DNA from: Haematobia irritans
Lineage: Eukaryota > Arthropoda > Insecta > Diptera > Muscidae
Direction of reading: 5' to 3'
Length of the DNA stretch: 64,000 bases
Assembly (NCBI RefSeq): GCF_050003625.1
Contig: NC_134398.1
Location: 96,433,674-96,497,673 of the forward strand
The translations under genes were made by a program, and so were the position numbers. Each line of letters begins with the position of its first letter. Within the stretch, counting starts at the first letter, position 1. The notes beneath the pieces were generated by a model that worked only from the letters and a program-made list of their open reading frames with translations, had not been told where the DNA came from and did not search any database. Positions 7,709-17,612 of the stretch are shown here, in pieces.

Positions 7709-10700
7709 ATCGAGCTAGTTCAGCGGGGCAAGAGCTGGCTCCCACAGACGATGGCCCCACCATCTCCATAGCAATAGTTCAACAGAAAAATAACAATTTA
7801 ACTATTGCGGGTGTTATTAATGGCGACAAGCGTACTTTGACGTTGGATACTGGTGCATCAAAGTCTATCATTAGATCTGATTTAGTAAAAGGAAAAGTTA
7901 CACCACTGATTGGAGTCAAGCTACGCACGGCTACAGGGGAACCCGCAACCGTATATGGAAAGGTCACCGTAAAATTAACTATTGCTAACAAATCCGTTAC
8001 TAATGATTTCATTGTGGCCGATATAGTAGACGAAGTTATAATTGGAGCGGATTTCATGATTGCTTTTGGTCTCAATTTGGATATGAAGCGCCGTGTAATG
8101 ACATGGTGCGATGCCGAAATAACGGTAAACGTGGGATACGACGGGAATACACCTGTCAGACGTTTGACAACGAGCCAGTCAGAGTCTATACCACCGAATG
8201 CCGAAGCAATTATATGGGTTTCTATGAATGGAGATTGTGAAGTCGGCCAATTGTGGGTTGTTGAACCAGCAGAAAACAAAAGCAACAACATCTTGATAGC
8301 AAATGCCCTGGTAACAACGAACGAAGAGAGACTAATACCAGTTCGTGTCTTGAACTTGTCTGACAATCATGAGCAAATTGTAAAATTTTCTGATATTGGA
8401 AAATGTACACCAGCCGAGGCAATAGTCAATTTGGAAGGCAACTCATCAAAGACACATGGAGCAGTGAGAAAACATCTGGAAGGGTATTTCGAGGCTTGGA
8501 CACGTCATCTATCGCCGTCAGAGAGAAATAAAGCCAAGCAATTGTTGTGGAAAAACGCCTCTGCTTTTGCTTCTGAAAAGGGAAATCAAGGAAGAACATC
8601 TGTAGTGAAACATGAAATTAAAACCGCAGAAGAAAGGCCCATAAAACAGGCACCACGAAGTGTTCCCCTGGCAAAAAGAGACGAAGTTCAAAAGCTCATA
8701 AAGGAAATGGCGGAGAGTGGAGTGATCGAGCCATCATCAAGTCCTTGGTGTTCCCCAGTTGTGCTGGTCAAAAAGAAAGATGGAAGTACCCGATTCTGCG
8801 TGGACTACAGAAAACTGAATGATGTCACCAAAAAGGACAGTTATCCGCTTCCACGCATTGATGACACGTTGGACACACTAGCCGGAACAACATGGTTTTC
8901 TACGCTTGATTTGCAGAGTGGATATTGGCAAGTAGAGATCGTCGAGAAAGACAAGGAAAAAACGGCTTTTGGCGTTAATGGCGGTCTCTGGCAATTCAAT
9001 ATAATGCCGTTCGGGCTCTGCAACGCTCCGGCTACCTTCGAAAGATTGATGGAGCGGGTACTGAAGGGGTTGCACTGGAAGTCGTGCTTGATATACTTGG
9101 ACGACATCATAGTGATGGGCAAAACATTTGACGAGCACCTTAAGAACTTGAAAGACGTTATCCAGCAATTGTCAGCCGCTGGTCTACGCCTTAACGCAAA
9201 GAAATGCTCCCTTTTCCAGCGGGAAGTTAAATACCTGGGTCATCATGTGACTGCAGAGGGCATATCCACCGATGAAGACAAAATTCAAGCTGTCAGAGAT
9301 TGGGCACGACCCCGAAATCTCCACGAATTAAGAAGTTTCCTTGGGTTATGTACATATTACCGACGATTCGTCCCAAACTTCGCCAGCATCGCCGCTAGTC
9401 TCCATAAATTGACGCAAAAAGGTCAGAAGTTCCAGTGGAGCGACGAACAGGAGGATTCATTCCAACATTTAAAAGAACTTTTATGTTCAGCTCCTGTTCT
9501 AGCGTATCCTATTCCGGGCGAAAAATTTGTTTTGGATACAGATGCTAGCGCGCATGGTATTGGAGGTGTGCTATCCCAACAGATAGACGGCAAGGAGAAG
9601 GTCATCGGATATTTCAGCCGAACGTTGTCCAAGCCCGAAAAGAACTACTGTGTAACGCGACGAGAGCTGCTAGCCGTCATAGAGAGTGTAAAACATTATC
9701 ATAAATATTTGTATGGACAACACTTCTTGCTCAGGACTGATCACTCAGCTCTACGATGGTTGCTCCAATTCAAGAATCCGGAAGCTCAACTGGCACGTTG
9801 GATCGAGAGGCTCCAAAGCTATGATTTCAGTATCGAGCATAGAAAAGGTGGAAAACACGGTAACGCTGACGCTTTGTCACGTCGACCTTGCAGTATAGAA
9901 TGTAAGCACTGCTCGAAAGCTGAACATAAGGAGGAGATTGTTGATATTCGGCTGTTACACATCGAATCTGGAGTGGACTGGCCAACAGAACAGCGTAAAG
10001 ATCCCATTTTGAACAAAATTATTTCGGCAAAGGAAGAGAACGAGAAGCCCAGTAAGAAAGACATCGCAGCCGAAAGTCCACTTATGAAATCATACTGGGC
10101 TCAATGGGATAGTTTAGTTCTAGTCAATGGATCCCTGCAACGTAAATGGGAAAGCGAAGATGGCAAGAGCAGCCGAAATTTGATCATCGTTCCAGATTCC
10201 AAAATAAGAGACGTTTTGGCGGAGTTCCATAATGGTCCCAGTGGAGGTCATCTGGGAATAATCAAAACCGCCGAGAAAGTGAAGCAACGATTCTACTGGG
10301 TTGGATGCCAGAAATCAATTGCTGAATGGGTAGCCAATTGCGAGAAGTGCATGAAGGCGAAAGGTCCAACAAGGAAAAGTCGAGGTCCTATGCAAGAATA
10401 TAGACCAGGAGCCCCGTTTGAAAGAATAGCAATGGACGTGGCAGGCCCTTTCCCAGTAAGTGATTCTGGAAACCGTTATGTCCTTGTGGTCATGGATTAC
10501 TTCAGCAAATGGCCGGAGGTGTATGCAATTCCAAACCAAGAAGCAAAAACGATTGTGGATGTTGTCAACAAAAACTGGATATGTCGCTACGGTGTGCCGT
10601 CCGAGATTCACTCAGACCAGGGAAGAAATTTTGAATCGGCCATATTCAAAGAGATGTGTGAATCCCTTGGTATCAAGAAAACGAGGACTACACCATTACA

Positions 10701-11289
10701 TCCACAATCCGATGGCATGGTAGAAAGATTTAATCGCACTCTGGAGGAACATCTTCGAAAAGTAGTGGACAACGGCCAGAGGGACTGGGACGAGCATATA
10801 CCAAATTTTTTGCTGTCGTATAGATCTGCCATTCATGATTCCACCTCTCGAACACCTGCCAATGTTCTATTCGGAACTGAGTTGAAGTTGCCTGGAGATC
10901 TGATATTCGGCGCTAAACCTAATGAGCTCGCCATGGAAGAAAACAGAAACGACATCCCAAACACGTTCGGTGAAGTTCACGAATCAGTGCGCAACAAAAT
11001 AAAAATGGTCAGCAACAGAATGAAGGCGAGATACGATCGTGCTGTAAATACTGAGGGCTTCCAAGAAGAAGAATTGGTTCTGCTATTTAACCCGCAACGA
11101 AAGAAAGGATTGTGTCCTAAACTGCAAACACAGTGGGAAGGCCCATACAAAGTCATCAAGAAGATCAATGATGTTGTATACCGGATTCAGAAGGACGACA
11201 GCCCTAGATCAAAGATGAAAGTTGTACATCTGGAACGATTGGCTCCTTACGGAACAGGTTCTGTGCCTGTTCGGGACGAACAGGCTTAA
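7705..11289 (+). CDS. pol: Pol polyprotein: protease, reverse transcriptase, RNase H, integrase
   Basis: It is expressed as a Gag-Pol fusion by -1 frameshifting, not from its own start, so the first pol codon is placed at 7705. Domains in order: aspartic protease (LTLDTGAS near 7840); RT with FCVDYRKLN, the PFGLCNAP motif and catalytic YLDD; RNase H with DTDAS, an RRELLAV Glu and TDHSALRWL; integrase with an H-H-C-C zinc finger (FHNGPSGGH...CEKC), catalytic D (AMDVAGPF), D (HSDQGRNFE) and E (DGMVERFNRT); and a GPY/F module (EGPYKVIKK) near the C terminus. All catalytic residues are present over about 1,190 codons with no stop. There is no envelope ORF. The clade within Ty3/gypsy is not settled. 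Confidence 0.95.
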   Translation, partial: LNRASSAGQELAPTDDGPTISIAIVQQKNNNLTIAGVINGDKRTLTLDTGASKSIIRSDLVKGKVTPLIGVKLRTATGEPATVYGKVTVKLTIANKSVTNDFIVADIVDEVIIGADFMIAFGLNLDMKRRVMTWCDAEITVNVGYDGNTPVRRLTTSQSESIPPNAEAIIWVSMNGDCEVGQLWVVEPAENKSNNILIANALVTTNEERLIPVRVLNLSDNHEQIVKFSDIGKCTPAEAIVNLEGNSSKTHGAVRKHLEGYFEAWTRHLSPSERNKAKQLLWKNASAFASEKGNQGRTSVVKHEIKTAEERPIKQAPRSVPLAKRDEVQKLIKEMAESGVIEPSSSPWCSPVVLVKKKDGSTRFCVDYRKLNDVTKKDSYPLPRIDDTLDTLAGTTWFSTLDLQSGYWQVEIVEKDKEKTAFGVNGGLWQFNIMPFGLCNAPATFERLMERVLKGLHWKSCLIYLDDIIVMGKTFDEHLKNLKDVIQQLSAAGLRLNAKKCSLFQREVKYLGHHVTAEGISTDEDKIQAVRDWARPRNLHELRSFLGLCTYYRRFVPNFASIAASLHKLTQKGQKFQWSDEQEDSFQHLKELLCSAPVLAYPIPGEKFVLDTDASAHGIGGVLSQQIDGKEKVIGYFSRTLSKPEKNYCVTRRELLAVIESVKHYHKYLYGQHFLLRTDHSALRWLLQFKNPEAQLARWIERLQSYDFSIEHRKGGKHGNADALSRRPCSIECKHCSKAEHKEEIVDIRLLHIESGVDWPTEQRKDPILNKIISAKEENEKPSKKDIAAESPLMKSYWAQWDSLVLVNGSLQRKWESEDGKSSRNLIIVPDSKIRDVLAEFHNGPSGGHLGIIKTAEKVKQRFYWVGCQKSIAEWVANCEKCMKAKGPTRKSRGPMQEYRPGAPFERIAMDVAGPFPVSDSGNRYVLVVMDYFSKWPEVYAIPNQEAKTIVDVVNKNWICRYGVPSEIHSDQGRNFESAIFKEMCESLGIKKTRTTPLHPQSDGMVERFNRTLEEHLRKVVDNGQRDWDEHIPNFLLSYRSAIHDSTSRTPANVLFGTELKLPGDLIFGAKPNELAMEENRNDIPNTFGEVHESVRNKIKMVSNRMKARYDRAVNTEGFQEEELVLLFNPQRKKGLCPKLQTQWEGPYKVIKKINDVVYRIQKDDSPRSKMKVVHLERLAPYGTGSVPVRDEQA

Positions 11290-11297
11290 GCGGGAGG
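11288..11297 (+). other. Polypurine tract
   Basis: aagcgggagg overlaps the pol stop codon and ends three bases before the 3' LTR. It is the expected plus-strand primer. Confidence 0.7.
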
Positions 11298-11300
11298 CAG

Positions 11301-11895
11301 TGTTACGAATTTGATAATTATAGACATAAGTTTATTTAAATTAGTTTCCGTTAATTTAAAATTTCAAATTGTAACGATAAAATTTCTCTATCACTTGTTG
11401 GAATCATCTATTCATTTTCTAGTATTTTCCTGAATTTCTTTCATGTTCTTTTGTTTGCTTACCGAAATGTTAGTTCTTACTCTCTTTGCTTTGCTTTGTT
11501 ATTCTGCATTCTCATTTCATTTCATCTCATTGTCTATTGTCATTGTTGTTGTAGTAATGCGAGCATATATCTATGTGAGTGTGTATGTGTTTGGCAGCCA
11601 CCAGACGAATAACTTAATGGTCGTAGATACTTCTAGCATTGTCTAAGAATGTTCTGGCGTTGCCAGAATATTGTAGTGCTACCAGAATGTTCTCGTATTG
11701 CCACACCGTCATATATAAAAGCGCTCGCATGCGGCTAACGAGTCAGTCTTAATTAAAGCGTCAAACGAATAACTTCAGTGTGAACGAATTGTAAAATGTG
11801 AAGTCATAGTAAATAAATTGTAGATTGTCGTTATTTAAAAGAACCGTGTTTTAATTGTCGGGTAATTAAAAACGCCTAAATATAAAAACGTAACA
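11301..11895 (+). repeat. 3' LTR of the gypsy element
   Basis: It is 595 bp and matches the 5' LTR but for two substitutions seen. It carries its own TATA/Inr promoter pointing at the transporter gene: the predicted start near 11745 is about 700 bp before that gene's ATG. Confidence 0.95.
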
Positions 11896-12115
11896 ATATT
11901 TTCGCGGTTACTTTATTAAAACAGTTCAATATAAAGCAGATAAATTAACTCAATTGATGTGCAATTTCTTGCACTTTACATTCGGCAAGACTTTACAGGA
12001 ATATGCCTGTTTTCATTTATAATTTTGATTATTTCAGGAAAAGTATTTGCGAAAATAAAGTGATTTTCAACTCGAAAACCGAACATAGTACACACCTTAA
12101 TTAGGGATTGTGCGC

Positions 12116-12224
12116 TTTACGTCAGTTTTTCAACTCTAAAAAAAATGAAAATATATTTCGGTAGTTTTTCGCATATTTGGTTTTGTATGGTATTTCGCTG
12201 CGGAAACCGAACATAGTACCTATC
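12116..12224. repeat. Right-end fragment of a C-family element
   Basis: cgtcagtttttcaactc through gaacatagtacctatct matches the right ends of the copies at 1-290 and 4810-5688. The left half is missing. It lies 220 bp before the start codon of the transporter gene, so it forms part of that gene's upstream region. Confidence 0.75.
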
Positions 12225-12443
12225 TTGATACAAAAAATCGCACGTCGAACAAATCAAAAATATTACAAACAAGAGTACATTGTTTTTGTTTTATTGATTC
12301 TACCTTTTAAGTGTACCCTTTCGAAACCCGAGTACCGCCTTTTAATATAGAAAGGTAAGATTGGCAACACTGATTACTTGTCTTTTTTGTCTGTTAATCT
12401 TATTACTGTGTTGACGTGTATTGCTTTTTCTTTGCTGTTAAAT

Positions 12444-13544
12444 ATGTTTTCATGCGCTGCTTTGGTGAGAATATTTTTTATAGGAAGTTTGTTATCATCG
12501 GTGGTATGTCATGGTAGCCATGAAAAACCAAGTTTTAAATATTCTCGTGAAGCCAACGATGACGAGTTTTTGAAAAATAGAGTTGGAAGCTCCAAACCGG
12601 ACAATCTAAATCTAGGTATTGAATCTATGTCCTTTTTGTTTATTTAATGGTAATGTTGGAATCTTTCGATAGATATGGTATGGATGTATTCCCTCTCTTC
12701 TACATTATTAGTAAGTGCTGCTCCATTTTTGTTGTTGTTTATTATACCTCTGGATAACAGCAAGGAAATGAGACCTCGATTGAAAATTATATTGGCATTT
12801 GCTTCGGGAGGACTTCTTGGCGACGCTTTTCTTCATTTAATTCCCCATGCTTCTCACTCACATACTCATCACAGCCACGGACACGACCACCAAGAACATG
12901 GTCATCACGAACATGACCACGAAGAACATGCTCACCACTCTCATGATATCACCATCGGGCTCTGGGTCCTGGCAGGTATTATCGTTTTTTTAACAGTGGA
13001 AAAGCTTGTAAGACATATGAAGGGAAATGGAGCGCATAATCATTGCCATACCAAGGATAAAAGTAAGGTTGTAGAAAAGAAGAGTAAGGATGTTGACATA
13101 TCGGGCTACTTGAACCTAGCAGCAGATTTCGCACATAACTTTACCGATGGGCTTGCCATTGGTGCATCATACCTGGCTGGAAAAAATATTGGCATTGTTA
13201 CTACTGTAACCATTCTTTTGCATGAAGTCCCGCACGAAATTGGCGATTTTGCAATACTTATTAAGTCTGGCTGTACAAGAAAAAAGGCAATTGGACTCCA
13301 ACTGGTTACGGCTTTAGGAGCTCTATCGGGGAATGCATTGGCTTTAATCGGAATCCATGCTGGCTCCAGCGAGGCAGCGCCTTGGGTACTTCCTTTCACA
13401 GCTGGTGGCTTCATTTATATTGCTACAGTTAGCGTGCTGCCCGAACTGCTGGAAGAATCAACAAAACTTGCACAGTCCCTTAAAGAAATAACAGCTTTAT
13501 TGTTAGGAGTTATACTAATGGCCATGATAGCGAATTTCGAATAA
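12444..13544 (+). CDS. ZIP7/Catsup-like zinc transporter, two exons
   Basis: Coding exons are 12444-12615 and 12673-13544, with a 57-bp GT-AG intron in phase 1, giving 347 residues. The start ATG at 12444 gives a signal peptide ([20 protein letters not shown], cut probably after VCHG). Then follow a transmembrane segment, a His-rich cytosolic loop (about residues 112-148), further membrane helices, HNFTDG (about 212-217) in TM4 and HEVPHEIGD (about 241-249) in TM5. The last is the LZT-subfamily metal site. The C-terminal half ([32 protein letters not shown]) follows SLC39A7/Catsup closely. The family releases zinc from ER/Golgi to cytosol. It is shorter than Catsup because the usual long His-rich N-terminal region is absent (only about 57 residues before TM1), so it may be a paralogue. 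All metal-binding residues are intact. Confidence 0.88.
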
Positions 13545-13545
13545 A
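13540..13545 (+). terminator. Poly(A) signal overlapping the transporter stop codon
   Basis: AATAAA overlaps the TAA stop (13542-13544). A Tc1-like element begins about 18 bp downstream, so cleavage would fall in or next to the element's first bases. Confidence 0.6.
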
Positions 13546-13563
13546 AAACATGTTCCTATAATA

Positions 13564-13978
13564 TGCAGTGACTCACAAAAGTATTCGTTTTTTATTTCTT
13601 GAAATCAAATGCATTTTTTGTAAACCGATTAACATTTGTATGAAATAGTTTTATTAAAATGTTTCCATGGACATACATAAAAGCAAAACGTAAACAAAAA
13701 ATCATGAAATTAATTTCATTGTATTAATCATTAAATCAAAAAACTACAAAAAAATGTTCACAAAAGTATTCGTCGTAACAGTAATCACATAATGAGACAG
13801 TCGTCTCATACAATGTGTCGTCTTGGCATCGACTCTACTAATTTTCGACACGTTTCTTGGGAGATTTTACCCCATTCTTCGTGTAACACTTTTTTAATGG
13901 TTGTGTAAGTTGAAATTTGGTTTTGTCCGATCCACGATTCCAAATAAGACCCTAGGTTTTAATGGGGTTGGTACCTGG
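13564..13978 (-). repeat. Inverted duplicate of the Tc1 3' end
   Basis: Read on the minus strand this arm repeats the end of the transposase gene (a P-G-T-N-P-I segment, then the tryptophan-rich stretch and the CRKLVES region) and the 3' untranslated and terminal sequence found at 16163-16830. It lacks the final codons and stop region seen in the right arm. The arrangement makes the element a foldback with arms over 350 bp. Confidence 0.75.
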
Positions 13979-14126
13979 GGTTGGGAATTCGAGATAAAGA
14001 CTTCTTGTTCCAACAAGTGAACGACCCCAAACACACGGCCTGGGACGTGAAAATGTGGTTTCTCGACAACACCAAATACCTCAAAACGCCACCGAAAAGT
14101 CCAGGTACCAACCCTATTGAAAACAA

Positions 14127-16162
14127 GGGGGCTAATCACGGTATTCGATATCGAAAAATTGCCGATACGATTAAAAGTTTGGATCATGGCATTCGATCGA
14201 AATTTGATGCAATTTCTCTAGCATTGCCAACAGCAAAAAATGAAGCAGAACAAAATGAAATGACAAAATTAAGTAAGAGTCACAAAATAGAATGTAGAAA
14301 AATACATATGTTTTTGGAAGATTTCAAAGTAAAAAGTAAATTGTATTGGATTATATCTTATCTCTTTTTACATTCCTCCGAATTCCTTCCTAATTGAAGG
14401 ATGAGATGAATATAAAATAATTTGGCGACAAATAAGGAAAGTGCACATTGTTATTGGTGTAAGTACATGGGTTTGAAGTGGTGTGCACTGTTAGAAAGTC
14501 ACCTTTTTACAGGATCAATGGACGATTTCGGCTGTCGAAGGAGGCGTTCCAATGGAATATTTCCTCATGTTCTGGTTTACGAATTCGCAAAATTTTCCTC
14601 AACCTGTATTTTCCGAACCACAAAGACACTAATATATTTACTATTCCTATATGGCGAAAACAATGTAAACAAGTAAGGAAAGTCTAAAGTCGGGCGGGGC
14701 CGACTATATTATACCCACTTGTAGATCTAAATTTTCGATACCATATCACATCCGTCAAATGTGTTGGAAGCTATATATAAAGGTTTGTCCCAAATACATA
14801 CATTTAAATATCACTCGATCTGGACAGAATTTGATAAACTTCTACAAAATCTATAAACTCAAAATTTAAGTTGGCTAATGCACTAGGGTGGAACACAATT
14901 TTAGTAAAAAAATATGGGAAACATTTAAATCTGAAGCAATTTTAAGCAAACTTCGCAAAAGTTTATTTATGATATATCGCTCGATATATATGTATTAGAA
15001 GTTTAGGAAAATTAGAGTCATTTTAACAACTTTTCGACTAAGCAGTGGCGATTTTACAAGGAAAATGTTGGTCGAAATCAGAAAAACATATATATGGGAG
15101 CTAAATCTAAATCTGAACCGATGTCAACCAAATTTGGCACGCATAGCTACAATGCTAATTCTACTCCCTGTGCAAAATTTCAACTAAATCGGAGCTAAAA
15201 ATTGGCCTCTGTGGTCATATGAGTGTAAATCGGGCGAAAGCTATATATGGGAGCTAAATCTAAATCTGAACCGATGTCAACCAAATTTGGCACGCATAGC
15301 TACAATGCTAATTCTACTCCCTATGCAAAATTTCAACTAAATCGGAGCTAAAAATTGGCCTCTGTGGTCATATGAGTGTAAATCGGCTGAGTGTATTAGT
15401 CTTCCTATGTATTGATGTTTGAAATTGAAATCGGGCGAAAGCTATGTATGTGAGATATATCTAAATCTGAACCGATTTCCACCAAATATGACACGCATAG
15501 CTATAATACTAATTCTACTCCCTGTGCAAAATTTCAACTAAATCGGAGCAAAAAATTGCCTCTGTGGGCAAATGAGTGTAAATCGGGCGAAAGCTATATA
15601 TGGAAGCTATATGTAAATCTGAACCGATTTGGCTGATATTTTGCAAGTTTTTCGATACTCATAAAATATTCGGATGTACGGAATTTGAGGAAGATCGGTT
15701 GATATACACGCCAATTATAACCAGATCGGTGAAAAATATATATGGCGGCTATATCTAAATCTGAACCGATTTTTTCCAAAATCAATAGGGATCGAAACAG
15801 GACCCTATACCAAATTTTAGGACAATCGGACTAAAACTGCGAGCTGTACTTTGCACACAAAAATACATCAACAGACAGACAGACGGACATCGCTAAATCG
15901 ACTCAGAATTTAATTCTAAGACGATCGGTATACTAAACGATGGGTCTCAGACTTTTCCTTCTTGGCGTTACATACAAATGCACAAACTTATTATACCCTG
16001 TACCACAGTGGTGGTGAAGGGTATAAAAACAAGTAAAAAATGTTTTACGATTGCAATTTACCAATCGAAAAAGTTGTCGATCAAAAAAAAAACTCGATAT
16101 CGATCCGAAAAATTTAGATTTCAACCAAAAGTTACCGATATCGAATACCGTGATTAGCCCCC
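14127..16162. mobile_element. DNA element with GGGGGCTAATCACGG termini inside the Tc1 gene
   Basis: Terminal inverted repeats of about 27 bp, GGGGGCTAATCACGGTATTC on the left and its complement on the right, bound 2,036 bp. The insertion splits the transposase codons after the P-I-E-N segment. A target duplication is not clear (AGG on both sides is possible). Left and right subterminal 300 bp have no recognised domain. The 14667-16036 repeat fills most of the middle. Confidence 0.75.
14667..16036. repeat. Calyptrate-type interspersed repeat with internal tandem units
   Basis: AAACAAGTAA occurs at both ends (14667-14676, 16027-16036) and may be a 10-bp target duplication or part of the element. 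Near the left end is gtcgggcggggccgactata and near the right end gtaccacagtggtggtgaag. Between are three or four diverged ~155-bp units (starting near 15090, 15243, 15440 and 15598), each with aaatctgaaccgat and ctaaatcggagc. A cagacagacagacgg run lies near 15873. This type of repeat is very common in muscoid fly genomes by my recollection. It does not code. Confidence 0.65.
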
Positions 16163-16349
16163 AGGGTCTCATTTGGAATCGTGGATCGGACAAAACCAAA
16201 TTTCAAATTAGACAACCATTAAAAAAGTGTTGCACGAAGAATGGGGCAAAATCTTTCAAGAAACGTGTCGAAAATTAGTAGAGTCGATGTCAAGACGACT
16301 GGAAGCCATTTGCGCTAACAAAGGGCACCATACCAACTACTAAATAGAG

Positions 16350-16657
16350 ATAAGAGACCTCCCATGGCAGACTAGGGTAGTTTTGGCCCAATTAAGATCT
16401 GGCAAGTGCAGCCGCCTCAATTCCTACTTATCGGTGATTGATAGCAGCGTAGCTGACGTTTGTCCAATTTGCAACCAAGGGCCACACGACACGCGTCATC
16501 TTTTCTCTTGCCCAGCCAAACCAACCCGACTTACCACCAGATCACTCTGGACACACCCCACCTTAGTCGCAGAGTTCCTTGATCTGCCAACAAGCTGATG
16601 TACCAAGCGTATAACATGAAATGGATGAGATCACAATAAACTGTTACAACAACAACA
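16350..16657 (+). pseudogene. 5'-truncated LINE 3' end in the Tc1 element
   Basis: The reading frame near 16380-16598 encodes LAQLRSGKCSRLNSYLSVID, a CPICNQGPHDTRHLFSCP zinc-knuckle-like motif and LWTHPTLVAEFLDL, the C-terminal end typical of many insect LINE ORF2 proteins. A short tail of (caa) repeats ends it. An 11-bp duplication ACTAAATAGAG flanks it (16339-16349, 16658-16668). It sits at the stop codon of the Tc1 transposase. Confidence 0.85.
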
Positions 16658-16867
16658 ACTAAATAGAGTCTTCATACAATGTGATTACTGTTACGACGAA
16701 TACTTTATTACAAGAAATTAATTTCATGATTTTTTGTTTACGTTTTGCTTTTATGTATGTCCTTGGAAACATTTTAATAAAACTATTTCCTAAAAATGTT
16801 TAATGGTTTACAAAAAAAAAAAAAAAATGCGTCTGAAAGTAGATACCTAGGTTAGGTTAAAGGCTGT

Positions 16868-17612
16868 AAGTCCAACAAACGTTGTTTTAAGTGCGGCAAA
16901 GACGGTTTATGTATGAATGTTGATTCATGCGGCACACCGAGGTGTATTCTCTGTAATGACACTGGGCATTCTGTGAATGAGAAGAAAATCTGTCCCCGAT
17001 GGGAAGAAGAAAGGAAAATCAATAAAATCATACTATCAAAAAAATTTCGAGAGGCGAGGCAATGGATATGGTGAAGAGCAGAAACCAAGCCCGTTTTTAA
17101 ATTTTGAGGGACAATGATGAGTTTCCCATATTACCGGCAAACTTACCATGAATAGAGATAATCATGTGAATAAAATCTTAACACCTCTTCCGTATAACAC
17201 TGTTGCAAAAAACAAGAGTAAAACATCACCTGTCCGACTTCCCATTAGACAAAGTCCGAGAATGTTTGAGGAATCTGGTCCTGTAACACATTTTATTATG
17301 CCTGATAAAGATAGTGAAATGGAGAAACTGATGCAAGAAATTGTAAAATTTATGAAGGACTATTTTACAAGTGTTGGAAACAAGACTGGTATTGAATCTG
17401 TCCATCATTTTGCCAGCAGAGTCAACAGTTATGTCACCGACAATGATCATCACTCCAACATATTCCCCAAGGCAGTCAGTCAATTGGAAAAATAGAAAGA
17501 AAACCTATTAACTCTAAAATTCATTTTAATTTATCTATTCTATTGTTTTTAATTAAAAGAAAAATTAATATACCGGTTATGTACACGAAAACAGTTAAGA
17601 TTTTACAGTACA
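16868..17612 (+). pseudogene. I-clade LINE: ORF1 end and start of ORF2 (fragment)
   Basis: A gag-like ORF1 region has zinc-knuckle-type cysteines: CFKCGKDGLCMN, then CILCNDTGHSVN, then ICPRWEEERK. Next is a 115-codon segment (17148-17492) of ORF1 tail without a motif. ORF2 begins near 17600 with a K-I-L-Q-Y-N-I-Q segment, the start of the endonuclease domain, and is cut there by the hAT-like element. The rest resumes at 21816. It has several stops and frameshifts. The 5' boundary is not visible. Confidence 0.7.

Larger units (their letters stand above)
5770..11895 (+). mobile_element. Complete Ty3/gypsy LTR retrotransposon, probably recent
   Basis: Order: 595-bp LTR, primer-binding site, gag, -1 frameshift site, pol (protease, RT, RNase H, integrase), polypurine tract, 595-bp LTR. 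The flanking duplication is ATAT (5766-5769 and 11896-11899). I found only two base differences between the LTRs (G/A in attgtaaRtgtg, T/C in aaacgcYtaaa), and both reading frames are open, so insertion is recent and activity is possible. There is no env-like ORF after integrase: the pol stop is 11 bp from the 3' LTR. It lies in the same direction as the transporter gene that begins about 550 bp downstream. Confidence 0.95.
5736..12097. repeat. Small C-family element split by the gypsy retrotransposon
   Basis: The left piece is 5736-5769 (AGGTAAGTACTATGTTCGC...) and the right piece is 11896-12097 (ends gaacatagtacacacct). TAA flanks it at 5733-5735 and 12098-12100. Joined lengths give about 236 bp, so it is a short derivative. 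The retrotransposon at 5770-11895 went into its left arm and duplicated ATAT. Confidence 0.8.
13981..16341 (+). pseudogene. Tc1-type transposase remnant in two pieces
   Basis: Piece one (13981-14126) contains FQQVNDPKHTA and PKSPGTNPIEN, the regions around the second Asp and third acidic residue of Tc1 transposases. The family has QQDNDPKHT, so the second Asp is Val here, which would abolish cutting. Piece two (16163-16341) encodes the C terminus (HEEWGKIFQETCRKLVESM...LEAICANKGHH) and stops at TAA about 16339. The 14127-16162 element separates the two. The DNA-binding N-terminal half is missing. It is a dead copy. Confidence 0.85.
13562..16840 (+). mobile_element. Rearranged Tc1-like transposon carrying other elements
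   Basis: The left end starts after TA with TGCAGTGACTCACAAAAG. The right arm at about 16669-16840 is the inverted match to the left arm but loses its last bases after the A-run near 16830. Transposase pieces encode the second Asp region and the C terminus (see the pseudogene entry). The left arm is an inverted copy of the 3' part of the element, so the 5' half of the transposase gene is absent. Two DNA-element layers (14127-16162 and 14667-16036) and a LINE fragment (16350-16657) lie inside. Confidence 0.8.

Noticed and set aside
5770..11895. The gypsy element considered as an endogenous retrovirus with envelope
   Set aside because: Only 11 bp separate the pol stop from the 3' LTR. There is no third ORF, so it is a retrotransposon without env.
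16853..16866. ggttaggttaaag at the left edge of the I-clade LINE, like the complement of the LOA 3' tail
   Set aside because: Only 13 bases match and the expected neighbouring LOA sequence is absent, so it may be chance or a trace too short to call.
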